From assembly GCA_013298845.1 (NCBI GenBank), contig JAAFJN010000017.1, forward strand, positions 37,824 through 101,823: 64,000 nucleotides of DNA. Direction: 5' to 3'. Positions 28,601-38,400 of this stretch are shown in pieces. The DNA is from Chitinophagales bacterium. GTDB lineage: Bacteria; Bacteroidota; Bacteroidia; Chitinophagales; Saprospiraceae. The notes beneath the pieces were generated by a model, which ran no database searches, was not told the origin of the DNA, and saw only the letters and a list, made by a program, of their open reading frames with translations. How positions within the stretch are numbered: position 1 is the stretch's first letter; every line of letters begins with the position of its first letter. The position numbers were made by a program, and so were the translations under genes.

Positions 28601-31600
28601 GGATTGGCGTGAATGATAAAATTAAAGGGCGCATTGCCTTCGCACAACGTAGTGTTGTTGATGACCGTTACAGTACCCGTGTAGGTATTTGTGGCCAATG
28701 TACTCGGCACCGGCACCAATAAAATACCATTCGCCGGAATAGTAGTGGCGGTGGTAATGTCGGTGATGGATGGGTCATCAAAATTTACTTTATACTGATT
28801 GCCGCCATTGGTTACGCTGTTCAAGGGCAACTGAATTTGCACATCACCCGCGCAGGAGTTGTCCGTGGTTACGGTAAAAGTGGGGTTGCTCAGGCTAACA
28901 TTGGTACTCGCGGTTGAACAAACGCACTGGTCTGCGCCGCCGTTGGTCACCGGTGAAATACGCACTTGGAACTGTTCGCCCGCGCAAGTAGTGTTAAAGG
29001 AACCGCTAAACGGAATATTACCACTGGACATATTCAACAGGCCATTCACCATCCGGGTGGCTACCGGAGCGCCCACCGGATTACCACCCGACAAACAAAA
29101 TACTTCCAGCACCACACTTTGCATGGAAGGTACCGCACCCTGACTAATGTTAAATGTACCCGTAAAATCGTAGTTATTGGTAGTGGTGCGGCACACCCGC
29201 GCCGTTAAGGACGAAACATTTGCTTTTTTGGGCGAAATCAGAACGGTTTCGCTGCCTGTAATGAATTTTACCGGATTGGGGCAAACGCCGCCGGGTTGTG
29301 AAGCACAACCAACCCCGGGGAATGACCGCACCATCGAAATGGTAAGCCCGCCCGGAACGTTACAACCGCCGTCCACCAATGCGTTTATTTGTAAAGAAAA
29401 ACTCACCGTTACGCTGCCCGCAGCCGGAATGGTAATTCCCGTAGGTACGGGTAAAGTCAGGTCCAGTGAACTGCCACTTACCAACGGAGGCAGGAAGCAA
29501 TTGGCGCCGCTGGTGCAATTGTAACTGCCCGCCACATACTGAATTCCCGCCGGCAAATCAATTTTTACACTATCCAGCGTCGGATCAAGGTTAACCGGGA
29601 AGGCGCTGGTATTAATCATGACCATATCCATCGAAATCGTACGGTTTTCGCAGGTAATGATCGTATCCGGGCCAATATTCAGGTTATTGACCAAGGTGAC
29701 ATAATTTTGGGTTACCCCCGCAATATCAATTGGATCGGAATATACCACGGTATTATTGCCCTGAGCGGGTTGGCCGCACGGCTGATCTCCTTTTGCGGTA
29801 ACCAAAAGTCGGTCGCCGGACGTAAAACTACAATCGGTGACAAAACTCAGGCGCATCCGCCCGGTACGGGGATTTACTGTAGGTTGGAATCCTACCCCCG
29901 GCAAACTGTCATTTACTAAGGAATGCAAACCATAGGGAATGGTTACCGTTCCCGTTGTACCAGCCGGGGTGACCGTTTCAAAATTACCGCTGTTATAGGG
30001 GTATTCGATCTGAACCGAACTAAGTGACATGCCGGTTGGTATTTGAACCTCCAGGCGCGGATCCACCAAATCGGCGGCCAATGTGCTGAGGGTATTAAAA
30101 TCATACACCAAAGGAGTACAAAGTGTTACCGGATTCACTGGCTGGGCTATAAACTGCGCCTGCAAACCGGATGGCACCGGCGCCAAATCAAAAAAGCCAG
30201 AAACAGAACTGCAACCCGATACCGCTGGATTGGTGGGATAACCATCACAACCCCAACTAACTATATATTGGATATCAGGGTTGGTACAACTGGCATATTC
30301 TGCACAGATCGTGAAAGGGAAGTTGATACTACCGTTAACTACTGTGTTTTGTAATAATCCCAATTGCACCCATTGACCGCCTGCCGCATTCAGAACAGGG
30401 TAAGAGACATTCGTGGTTGTATTTTTAAAACTGGTAACCGTAAAGTTGCCGCCACCGCCAGGAAAATAGATATAAGTAAATGGCGCATTTACCACAGTCG
30501 AGCCATTAGTTCCTGTTAGATTCAAATTAAAATTAAAACACTCCACCCGTTGGTCGGCAGTTTGGGTGCCGGATAAATTCGTAACTGTAAATACCGGCCG
30601 TATGGCATTTACATTTACACCACCATTGTTGAGCACCAATTGTGGTGGACAAACCGTTAGGTCCCTGGTGTTGGCATTTTGTCTTCCGTAAAAAACCGTT
30701 TGAAAAGAGGCAGAGGTCACGGTACAAACGCGGTCGTTGGTAAAAGAAAGTTCAAAACCGCCCCGGAGTGCATCGTCAGGTACATTCCAGTTGCCGGGAT
30801 TTACCCATTTCACTTTATTGCCTGAAACCGTTCCCGGGCCTATATTTTGGCTCACGCCCGTATCTGTATTACCTGGAAAGTTGCCCTCACTCGCATTCCC
30901 CCATACTTTTAATACATCTCCACCGGGGACATAAGTCCAGCCCGTAGGTATAGTCACCACAATAGAATCGAATACGATCATTGGTCGAATCTCGCCTGGG
31001 AAATAATCTACTTCTACCCCGGAACCACTCGTACCGCGTAAGTAATAACGCCTCGAGGTGACTGTATGATTATCGCAGATCTGAGTGGCAAAAACTGGGA
31101 GGACAAAGGCTCCACGCGGATTACGCACATAATATTCCAATGACTGCCCACTACAACTATACCGCGTGTCTCCACTGGGTGCCGGATTAGAAAATCCATT
31201 ATCTAAGTTAAAAAAGATATTCCCAAATCCCGGTACACTTTCCAGGGTATTTGTTAAAGTAGCGGCATCCTGCCCGATGCCATATAGCGCAATATTCACC
31301 ACTGCACCCGCTGGGAAAGCCCCCAGGCTGTAAATGGCAATGTGTGAACCACCGTTATTGGCCTCATATATAGGTGTTGGCAAAGTATTGGTCGTACTTT
31401 GATACGTGTAGGTACCACCCACCCAGTTAAACAACCGGTTTGCGCCTCCATGAAGGCTGTAACTGACCTGATAATAAAGGGGTTCCCCACCTGTAATCAC
31501 CAGTCCGGTATTCACCGTTCCGGTAGAAGAGACCAATACCGTATCGCAGGGCAAACCTCTTTTACGGCTGGGTAATGTGATATTGGCCAAAGGTACCCGT

Positions 31601-33579
31601 GTAGTATGCTGGTAATTGGTAAAACCAGTCGTCATCCTTAAAATACTGGAATTGGAAGTAGAAGCGCCTCCATCCGGGCATGGCCCTGGCATGGGTATAA
31701 TGATAGGTGGCGCATCCAGACAGGCAACGTCTTCCCGTGCATTGGGACACGCACTGGTACATTCGTAGGCCAATATTACTTTGGGGGTCACACCACTTGG
31801 TGTAACACCCGGAGTAATATTAAAATCTACCTCACAAATAAAGGGGTTGCTGATACCCGTTGCCGGGATAAGTGCCACTGCCGTATCGCTGACTACCGAA
31901 AAACTCAGATTGGTAGTCCCGGCCCGCATGGAGGTCACCGTCATGCCCGGCGCAACCGGGAAGCGGATGGAAAACTGATTGGTAGGGCAACTGAGATAGG
32001 TATTATTCGGCGCCGTCCGGTTTATCTGTGTCTGGGTGGTACCCGTTTGCCCTAATCCTAATTCAGTCGGACTGGACAACATCAAAATAGAACCGGATGG
32101 GTATAAATTACCACCTATTATAAACACCTGAGGACCTGCCAGCGCCTGACCACACTGATTAGAAAAACGCGGAGCCACATAAACCCGGTGCGGCGCAGCA
32201 TTGTTCGCACAGGCAGCGGGTTTTAATCTTTCCCACTCTATTTCAATATCAAAAGTTTGCCCGGGCACAATATCATCGTAATAGCCGTCGGCATCCAAAT
32301 CCTCCAGACCAACACCCGCCCCGTCCGGATCAACACCCTGCACACCACTGCTGTTCAACAGGTTAATGAAATACTGATTCGTAAAGGCCACAGGGATACT
32401 CGCGTTATTGGACACCAGTTTGACCGACTTAATACTATATTCGCCAGCCAGCCAACCGGTATTACCTGCACCTGTAGCGCCATTCCATATAAGAAAGTTA
32501 ACATTGTATGCATTACAAAAAGCAGCATTTCCGGTACATCCCGCAGTGTATCTGTACCGTACCAAAGCGGTTTGACAGGGCGTTGCAAGCCGGTCGATAC
32601 CTAATTGAACAACCGTTGCCGTAGGATCGCCATTACCAGCCGTACTGAAATTGATCTGTCCAAAATCCGTTGGTGTGGGCGACTGACAACGGCTGTTATT
32701 GCGCCCGAAATTGGCAAAATAAACCGATTGAAAACTCGGGAAATTGGTACTGCTGCCGTTGTAACAAGCGGGAGCACGGAAATACCGGGTAACCACTATA
32801 CTTTCCCCGTTATCTAAAGTACCACCGGGAAAATGTACCGAACGCAGTCGGTAAAACAAGGTATCACCAACCGTATTAACAAACGTAGCAAGTTGCCCGT
32901 TGGCTTTTACACTATCGGTAACCAGCAAACTATTTTGTTTGATAAAAAACAAAATACTGTCTAATGAACCATTACCGCCGTTTGTAATCGTAATGTTAGC
33001 GGAGGAAGCCCCCCCACGCACGTATGTCACCGGTGTATTGTGCGCATCAATGGTCAGCGCCGCCTTCAAAATTGAAATACTGATACTCCCGGTTGTTGTG
33101 CTCGCCGCCACCGTTACCGATACGCCAATGGACGCCGATCCCTGGGTAGCGCAACCCGCCCGAATCCCGTACGAAATTACCGAATTGGCCCCCACTGTCG
33201 CCCCGGTTATGGAAAATACCGGTGCCGACAAATTACTAATATTTGATTGGGCGATAACAGCCCCCGCCGACGACACAAAACTAACAGAACCGGGAATATA
33301 CGTCACGCCCGCTGGCATGGTTAACGTAAACGTACCGTTACCCGCCGCGGTGTACGTCAATTGTACCCCGGCCGTGGATTGGCTATACGCAACTGTCACC
33401 GTGGCCCCGCCGTTGTTGGGGTCCAGAATAACGGCACCTGTACCCCTCCCCTCCCCAATTGGCCGGGTATCGTGGGCAAATAGTTGTTCGCCAAAGTAAA
33501 TGGGTAAAAGGAAAAGAAAAAGGCAGGCAAACTTTAATGAAGTTTGCGGCAATAAACTGTTCAGTATAAAAACTTTCAT
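22642..33579 (-). CDS. Giant mosaic surface protein (3645 aa) with DUF11-like, Big_2 and SdrD_B-like domains
   Basis: A 3645-aa protein with a signal peptide (residues ~15-35, ending LFAH). Residues ~40-1550 are a series of DUF11-like all-beta repeats (e.g. TMPAGVTYIPGSVSFVS, VTIPTGWTYVPGGDVLKVW). A first Big_2 (Ig-like) domain is at ~1660-1735. An SdrD_B-like domain is at ~2150-2240 (FNDINNNGINNSEAGVAGIQ), a ~470-residue propeller-like region follows, then a second SdrD_B-like domain at ~2731-2890 (YVWVDTDKDGVQDP). Three further tandem Big_2 domains (~70 aa each, ~3090-3330) precede a C-terminal region. The protein ends in ...IQVTGPH; I see neither a type A (YPNP) nor a type B (gliding) T9SS sorting domain. 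Likely an adhesin or surface-layer-like protein. It has its own terminator. Confidence 0.78.
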   Translation of the reverse strand: MKVFILNSLLPQTSLKFACLFLFLLPIYFGEQLFAHDTRPIGEGRGTGAVILDPNNGGATVTVAYSQSTAGVQLTYTAAGNGTFTLTMPAGVTYIPGSVSFVSSAGAVIAQSNISNLSAPVFSITGATVGANSVISYGIRAGCATQGSASIGVSVTVAASTTTGSISISILKAALTIDAHNTPVTYVRGGASSANITITNGGNGSLDSILFFIKQNSLLVTDSVKANGQLATFVNTVGDTLFYRLRSVHFPGGTLDNGESIVVTRYFRAPACYNGSSTNFPSFQSVYFANFGRNNSRCQSPTPTDFGQINFSTAGNGDPTATVVQLGIDRLATPCQTALVRYRYTAGCTGNAAFCNAYNVNFLIWNGATGAGNTGWLAGEYSIKSVKLVSNNASIPVAFTNQYFINLLNSSGVQGVDPDGAGVGLEDLDADGYYDDIVPGQTFDIEIEWERLKPAACANNAAPHRVYVAPRFSNQCGQALAGPQVFIIGGNLYPSGSILMLSSPTELGLGQTGTTQTQINRTAPNNTYLSCPTNQFSIRFPVAPGMTVTSMRAGTTNLSFSVVSDTAVALIPATGISNPFICEVDFNITPGVTPSGVTPKVILAYECTSACPNAREDVACLDAPPIIIPMPGPCPDGGASTSNSSILRMTTGFTNYQHTTRVPLANITLPSRKRGLPCDTVLVSSTGTVNTGLVITGGEPLYYQVSYSLHGGANRLFNWVGGTYTYQSTTNTLPTPIYEANNGGSHIAIYSLGAFPAGAVVNIALYGIGQDAATLTNTLESVPGFGNIFFNLDNGFSNPAPSGDTRYSCSGQSLEYYVRNPRGAFVLPVFATQICDNHTVTSRRYYLRGTSGSGVEVDYFPGEIRPMIVFDSIVVTIPTGWTYVPGGDVLKVWGNASEGNFPGNTDTGVSQNIGPGTVSGNKVKWVNPGNWNVPDDALRGGFELSFTNDRVCTVTSASFQTVFYGRQNANTRDLTVCPPQLVLNNGGVNVNAIRPVFTVTNLSGTQTADQRVECFNFNLNLTGTNGSTVVNAPFTYIYFPGGGGNFTVTSFKNTTTNVSYPVLNAAGGQWVQLGLLQNTVVNGSINFPFTICAEYASCTNPDIQYIVSWGCDGYPTNPAVSGCSSVSGFFDLAPVPSGLQAQFIAQPVNPVTLCTPLVYDFNTLSTLAADLVDPRLEVQIPTGMSLSSVQIEYPYNSGNFETVTPAGTTGTVTIPYGLHSLVNDSLPGVGFQPTVNPRTGRMRLSFVTDCSFTSGDRLLVTAKGDQPCGQPAQGNNTVVYSDPIDIAGVTQNYVTLVNNLNIGPDTIITCENRTISMDMVMINTSAFPVNLDPTLDSVKIDLPAGIQYVAGSYNCTSGANCFLPPLVSGSSLDLTLPVPTGITIPAAGSVTVSFSLQINALVDGGCNVPGGLTISMVRSFPGVGCASQPGGVCPNPVKFITGSETVLISPKKANVSSLTARVCRTTTNNYDFTGTFNISQGAVPSMQSVVLEVFCLSGGNPVGAPVATRMVNGLLNMSSGNIPFSGSFNTTCAGEQFQVRISPVTNGGADQCVCSTASTNVSLSNPTFTVTTDNSCAGDVQIQLPLNSVTNGGNQYKVNFDDPSITDITTATTIPANGILLVPVPSTLATNTYTGTVTVINNTTLCEGNAPFNFIIHANPTIAVSSTVCVGGTTTVMGSGTPAAVNPYVSSNTAVATVNSAGVITGVSAGTANITYKDVNGCTATATIVVSQISAISFANTSGCNNNGTASSHSDDYFTADITVNFSAPPATGNLELSGDVLPGGGALSVPVATIGSGPTYTFTGVRLKADNTASSVTATFSSAPCTAFAITNGPATNACVTPSYSLIESCRCFDVEYNLPEFDPLEYVDSIKIISNPGETWAFISHTGLEVPDTLVNIPLAQNASIPELMPGMYGIRVSHTSGVGYSAVIGNGVTIFNLSNLCTNPSLTLPNLANQVLCQSSPPFDFSVITATLNGVNAPGTFTFDIVRAPGDTLKNVTSLDPSVMFNNTTVQVRGRYVPADPMLCPHTFVYNVSINNAACPCELTINSATASVCDPLTNTYTLTVNISYDNAPTGENILVATSTGASMSFTPVSTSGSETFVLTGLVSNATAGIDVFAKYATTTTCGDTIPDAYNAPANCTPGPCSVAPGTLGGSAFNDINNNGINNSEAGVAGIQVRVYDCNGNLVGSTFTDANGDWNVAGLTNGDKYRVEFIIPPSLSYMQPSQTGTGNGTSVQFVTPASCDVDFGMVNPDDYCQNNPMLAVPRTYSGPQNNGLKALVGVYNNTAESSTPANTSLTNDTNIGTTWGIAYQKSKRIIYTSSMVRHYFGYGPGGFDAIYAINFTDLNNDLAPAATTTLGTTIDLGTLGVNMGADPRTAAITGNAPYTDGTVYQKVGKAGLGDIDISTNGDTLFAVNLNSSAPSLVLINVQNPAVPTLISEIPMPAVGCTGGAFAPWALKYYQGHLYIGGVCTAETSGNVADLDAYVYRWNGGTSFTQIATMDMNYPRSAATFRSDDTYSPAAWRAWTNTWNPSVLPLTNALVSQPQPMLQDIEFDTDGSMVLGFGDRFSYQTAYGNRRYDVTTGSTYFTPVAAGDIIKLCKTAGGFVKESTTAPCLQTISDLGSTNLPAIPDFVEYYDDNYVNQTNTQAGHAETILGGLVKVPGTTSIVAASFDPIRNQGLVNSSGLRTLNSNGTYNKGWILVQEGDPDSNRKGGNMGDIEALCNAVPIQIGNYVWVDTDKDGVQDPCEIPLSGVKVELYKTDGTLVGQTTTGANGEYYFDQTNVDSIAPYSNTGPFTGLSANTGYYVVVGKNMSQFNTSTNRLIIGGMEYALTTSNNGVGTQPDQNDSDGTLLSGLSGGLSGLNGYPAYLATTPGQGSNHTFDFGFAPACLMTNITLANASTCNSNGTVQNTDDYYTANITVTYTNAPLTGTLTLTGDVIGTYSVAVGSLGSTTSHTFTNVQLVADGTSTNLTAMFSADALCTYSIMGPAVASCSVCATPPSVVITETNVNTCGINAVTFNYTVSNGPATLSTSNGTLGNFSVSTLANGTGTFTYTPALTEVGQIINLSASIADPDGSGPCLAASDAATVTVQAQATLSGGTICVGSGTTLTGSGTPAAMDPYASSNPAVATVTNAGLVTGVSAGNTTITYTDNNGCQATATVTVNAVPTLSGGSVCIGNIITLTGSGTPATTNPYVSSDVAVATISSTGVVTGISAGTAIITYTNNNGCQTTATVAVNAAITPNGGTICEGATLNLTGSGIPAAMNPYVSSNPAVATVSNTGVVTGLSAGTTNITYTSSDNCQATVAVTVQACCTPPTAKVIAVPGDCVGAVPGNNGRIVLMSHTGADRFGFSLGNTYTGPNYAGATAVPGTLPGNIVANIPNTPAANYVIRIFGGSNICFTDYPVTVSTSAICPTDPMGYVYCQETGQIIAGGTISVSGPSPVLMTQNGASGIYQFFTDGTAGTYTLTYTPPAGYTLSTTRLPLASIDPTGQPNPYFVGSGSTNGTSLDNFTAGANPYTFNFVLAPGDPEIQLCNIPLAGCCVAPTLTVTPQATICAGSSFNLATLVLTNSGTSITYHTTLADAQNGTNPLATSVVSPVAATNYYIRSNGGAGSSCSSVKEVTLWMQAPSCGTIQVTGPH

Positions 33580-33610
33580 AAGATATGATTATAAACTACA
33601 CCTGCAAAAC

Positions 33611-33643
33611 CAAGTGTATTTTGTTCGTATGCGTCTAAGCCAA
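33611..33643 (-). promoter_or_regulatory. Candidate promoter of the giant surface-protein gene
   Basis: Read on the minus strand: TTG (33643-33641), 22 bp, then TACACTTG (33618-33611), one mismatch from TAnnTTTG. The predicted start of transcription is about 25 nt before the ATG. The rest of the 290-bp gap (33580-33869) is A/T-rich with no gene I can support. Confidence 0.4.
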
Positions 33644-33869
33644 GATTTATTTTACAAACACCACAATAGTTACTACATACAAATTCACGTTGACACACGC
33701 TGGAGTTATTAAATCTGTAAAATATCTTAGGCGAGGATTAAAAAGAAAATTTTTTCCTGCACTGGTCGGGCAGAAAAATATAATATTCGCAAAGAAAACG
33801 AATAAGCCCAAGGCCCGCAAAGACAGTAAAAGGCCAGTTCTTAAATAGTATAATGAAACATAATTCAAC

Positions 33870-35342
33870 TCATCGTTTGTAAGTACTCCTTTTCAATGTT
33901 TCTACTACCGAGTCGCATAAGGCTTCGTAAGGGACAATTTCGACTCCGCCAATTTGGTAATTGCTTGCGGGCAGGGTCGTTCGTATTTCCGCCTGAAATG
34001 ATTGGCTCATCGCGGAGAGTTTGTGCGCTTCCAAAGAAGCCCGTGGTATGGTTTCCAATACGCGCCAAAACCAATACGACCGCCCGTGCGTTTTTTGAGA
34101 AAGGTATCGGTTGCGGTATTTAGCCATTGCCTCCTCCGTGTCAAATATGGCGCTTTGGTGGTTATCCCAAAGGGCGTACAGGTATTCAATGATCCGAATG
34201 GCGATGTTCATACCGCGTTTTTCGGTATTTAACACCTTAAATTGTTGCAAAGTCACCAGCGCTTCCCGGCGTTTTTCCGGCCAGGATTCGGGCACCCTGG
34301 CGTACGTGTAAAAATTCAGGTACAACCCACAGAGGGAAAGTAGTTCCCCGTTGCGGGGAGACTGGCGCATAAAGCCCTCGTGACCGGCAATCAATTGAAC
34401 CTGCTCCCGCGCATCTGCCAAAAGGTTTTGGGAGAGATAAGACCATAATATTTGAAATTGGAGGGAAAAATACACTTGTTCCCCTGTATCCGGGCATTCG
34501 AGCAGTTCGTTTGAAGCTGTAATACAGGCTTGATAACGACCGGCGTGAAACAACGTGATGGTGTGTAAAAAACGGAAATGGCATTCGGCAATGGCATCTT
34601 TGTACTGCGCTTTGTGCTCCAGATAATTTAACACCTGTTCGGCCAAATACAAGGCTTGCAAATATTCCCCTTTGTGCAAAAAATGATAAATTTCGATCTT
34701 TTTACAAAGGTTTTGGACGTATAAACTTTTGTTTTTAGCCGCAATAAACCGCACTTCTTCCATGTGCGCATCGGTCCAGTCGTGCCTTTCAAACGTATAT
34801 TTCGACTTAAAACCGGCTAATTTATCCTCCAAATAATTTTCTTGTTCCAGCAACATAAGCGCAGTTTCTATTTCTGTTTTTATGATATCGGCTCTCCAAT
34901 CGGTATTTTTGAATGATGTAATGTTATTTCTCAAAAAGCGCAAAATATCAACCCGCAACGCCGTCAAATCAAATTGATACGTATGCCGGAGCAATTGCGA
35001 ACAAATTCGCTCAATAATATCCCAATTTTGTTTTTCGAGCAATACCTGCACCGCCGACCACCGTCGGCAGCACTCTTTGTAAGCCTTGTGTTTCTCCTGG
35101 AAATCGCTTTCGCCGGTGTTTAAAAAAAGCACCATCAACAGAAGGCGCTCTTTGAGTTGGTTTTTCACCACACTTAATGTAGCCTCCGAAGTAAAGTTTT
35201 GTTGCAGTGTGTTCAGGTCGCTGATATAACTATCGTACAAACGGCGGATCTGGGTGCCTTCGGGTAAAAAGGCATCGAGAAATCGTTCGGATTTAAATTT
35301 AGTTTGTCGGTGTAATTGGATCAACTGCTGTATTTCGTCCAT
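33870..35342 (-). CDS. Conserved-looking helical (TPR-like) protein of unknown function
   Basis: A 490-aa protein from ATG 35342; a GTG four codons upstream (35354) is possible but less likely. No signal peptide or membrane segment. The sequence is almost wholly alpha-helical with TPR/superhelical character (e.g. ALYLAEQVLNYLEHKAQYKDAI, FHAGRYQACITASNELLE), rich in charged and aromatic residues. I do not recognise the family. It lies 83 bp downstream of the hybrid sensor gene on the same strand and could be cotranscribed with it. A link to signalling is only positional. Codon use appears like its neighbours. Confidence 0.65.
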   Translation of the reverse strand: MDEIQQLIQLHRQTKFKSERFLDAFLPEGTQIRRLYDSYISDLNTLQQNFTSEATLSVVKNQLKERLLLMVLFLNTGESDFQEKHKAYKECCRRWSAVQVLLEKQNWDIIERICSQLLRHTYQFDLTALRVDILRFLRNNITSFKNTDWRADIIKTEIETALMLLEQENYLEDKLAGFKSKYTFERHDWTDAHMEEVRFIAAKNKSLYVQNLCKKIEIYHFLHKGEYLQALYLAEQVLNYLEHKAQYKDAIAECHFRFLHTITLFHAGRYQACITASNELLECPDTGEQVYFSLQFQILWSYLSQNLLADAREQVQLIAGHEGFMRQSPRNGELLSLCGLYLNFYTYARVPESWPEKRREALVTLQQFKVLNTEKRGMNIAIRIIEYLYALWDNHQSAIFDTEEAMAKYRNRYLSQKTHGRSYWFWRVLETIPRASLEAHKLSAMSQSFQAEIRTTLPASNYQIGGVEIVPYEALCDSVVETLKRSTYKR

Positions 35343-35425
35343 GTTCTGGTGCACACATTTTCAGCAGCAATGTTCCAACACGCCCCCGCGACGCTTCTTG
35401 AATATCTTCCCAAATACCTTTGATA

Positions 35426-38400
35426 TTATCTTTTGGTATTCCGGTATTCGCGCGGGGACACCCCAAATTCCGCCGAAAACGCCGAAGAAAAGTAATTGGG
35501 ATCCGTAAAACCGCAGGAATAGGCAATTTCGGCAATCGTTTTACCGGGATATTGTTGCAACCCCCACCGCGCTTCCTCCAGCCGATAGGTACGCAGTAAT
35601 GTGCCGATGGAACTACCCGTCAGGGCATTTATTTTTTTGTACAAATTGGATTTACTAATGCCAATATCTTGCGCAATATCGTCCACCGAAGCCTCGCTGT
35701 TGACAAAATGTTTTTGAATGGAGCGTTGTACCTCTAACAAAAACATTAATTCCGCGTCCTCGGCGGCGTTCTCATCGGGTTGGTTGGGCCGAACTAAATG
35801 CGCCGAAAACATTTGTTGGTAGTGGCGGCGCACATCGGCGCGCAAGCCCATCAGGTTCTCTACTCGCAACTGTATCTCGGCAATATTGTACGGTTTCACG
35901 ATATAACCATCGGCCCCCGATTCCAGCCCTTGTATAATATCGGCCTCGTGCGATTTGACCGTGGTCAGCAACACGGGAATATGGCTGGTTCGGCGATCCG
36001 ATTTAAGAATTTGGCACAGTTCGATACCACTCATTTCGGGCATCATTACGTCGGAGAGTATCACATCCGGGATTATTTGTTGGGCCAAATGCACCCCTTC
36101 CAGACCATTTTTTGCGGTGTAAATCGCGTATTTTTCCTTCAAACCCGCTACGATAAACTCGGTTAAAATTGCGTTATCCTCCACGACCAGCAAAATAGGC
36201 AGGTCGCCGCTTTGCTCCTCATCGGGCGTATCGGCCAATGTAACACCCGGCAACTCCGGCGTTTCGGAATATGCCAATGGCAACGAAACCCGGAATACCG
36301 CCCCCTCGGTTGTTTCCTCCTGAACAGAAATCTGCCCATCCATGAGTTGAACCAACTCGGCCGTGTGCCATAACCCAATGCCGTGCCCTTTGACAGAACT
36401 TTCAATTTCAACCTGGAAAAAACGTTCAAAAATCCGAGTTTTTAACGCATCAGGGATGCCCGGACCAGAATCGTACACCAAAATATCAATCCGGTTGCCC
36501 TCCAAAGCATTTACCTCCACCATCACGCGCCCACCTTCGGGCGTAAACTTAATGGCGTTACTGGTCAAATTGACAATAATGGACTTCATGGCGTCGTGGT
36601 CAAAACTGGTCCAAATGGCCGGTGCCGACTGCCCGACACGCACTTCAATCTTTTTTTCCAATTCGGCGTAATGAATATAGGGTTCCAACACAATGTGCAA
36701 CCAACGCGCCAAGTCGTCGCGAAACGGCCGCAGCGCCAACGTTCCGTTGTCGTGGATTTTGGATAAATCAAGAATTTGCCCCACCATTTCGAGCAATTGA
36801 TCCGAACTTTTTTGAATCAATTCTACGTTGTGCCGCACTTTGGGATCTTCTACAACCATGTATTTTTCGGCCAATCCTTTAATCACCGTAATGGGCGAAC
36901 GCAGGTCATGGGCAACGTTGGATAATAATCGCACCTTAAACTGGTCCAATTCGGCTTGTTGGTGCAAAGTGGTGCGCTGCAATTCCAAGTCGTAAGCGGC
37001 TTTTTGCAATTGAATACGTTTTTTAAAAAATAAATAGCCCAACCCGGCGATTAATCCGGCGTACAAAAAATAAGCCGGCCAGGTGCGCCACCAGGGCCAC
37101 CGGATCTCAAAATGAATCCCCACGGGTGCCGACCACTCCGATTTTCCGGTACTGCCCCGCACTTCAAAATGATATTCGCCCGGTGCTAAACGCGCCAAAG
37201 TAACCGTATTGTCGTTGTTTACATCAATCCACGTTCCGCCGTTGAGGCGATATTGGTAAATGTTAAACGTTGGGTTATCGTAGTTGAGTAAGGCAAACGT
37301 AATGGTAAGAAAATTCTGATCATGGGCCAAATCCGGCAAATACCCCAATCCATTGAGTTGCCCCGTGATGAGGCTGTCCTGCAAATAAACATCGGTAATC
37401 ACTACGGTATCTTTTACCAAAGCGTTGCTGATCTCCGAGGGTTTAAAATACACAATCCCACCAACGGTACCCATGTACACCGTTCCATCGTCGGTGCGAA
37501 TGGAGGTGGTGCGGTTAAATTCAATATCCGGTAAGCCATCCGATTGCGTGTACAATCGTGCTTTTAAGGTGGGGTGAATATCCAATTGAATGAGTCCGCG
37601 TTGGGTGCCCAACCACAGGTGCTCCGGCGAATCCATCATGGTAAAAATTACGTCATTGGGCCGTAAAACGTCGCAAAATATAGGGGTGGTTGTCTTTTTT
37701 TCGAGGTCAAGATAATGCAACCCGTTCGGGGTACCCAACCAAAACCCCTTGTCGCGATCGGGTACCGCGCAATAAATAGCGTTTACGTCTTTAAGGTGAA
37801 TATCCTGGTTGAGCAAATAAGCGCGGGTGTTAAAGGTGGGCACTGCGGGTGCCCAATCGGGTGTCAATAACACCAAACCGGCTTCCGTGGACAAAAGAAA
37901 TTGTTTGCCATCGCCGGAATATATGGCGTGCAACGTTCGCCCGTACACCAAAGGACGGGCGATATCCTGCAAATAGGTTGCCACTACCCTACCGGTTGGA
38001 GTATGCAACAGCGCAACCAAACCATTAATCGTAAAAACTGCAACGACGTCTCCGGCGGCGTACAAAAAGTTAATTCGATCGTCTTTTTTTCGGAAATACG
38101 ATTGCAGCCGATGAACGGTACGGCGCCCTGTCGGGTCGGTTTCGGTCAATTCCTGCGCTTGAGTGTGACTCCAAAAATGCCCCCGATGGTCCATTGCCAA
38201 AACGGCAGTTTCCAGGACTGTAATCCGATCATTGTCACCCGATTTTAAATAAGCCCCGTAATTATCTTTGTCGTATCCGCCAATATTATCAAAAAAGTAG
38301 GTGTTTTTTTGCTGATCCACCACAATTGGTTTGTTGCCAATGTAGCGGCCTTTTTGGCGGCTGTTGAACAAGGGTGACTTCCAGGGAATTTTGCAAAGAC

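Noticed and set aside
33647..33868. 73-aa hydrophobic minus-strand frame upstream of the giant gene
   Set aside because: TTG start, A/T-rich non-coding composition, overlaps the probable promoter.
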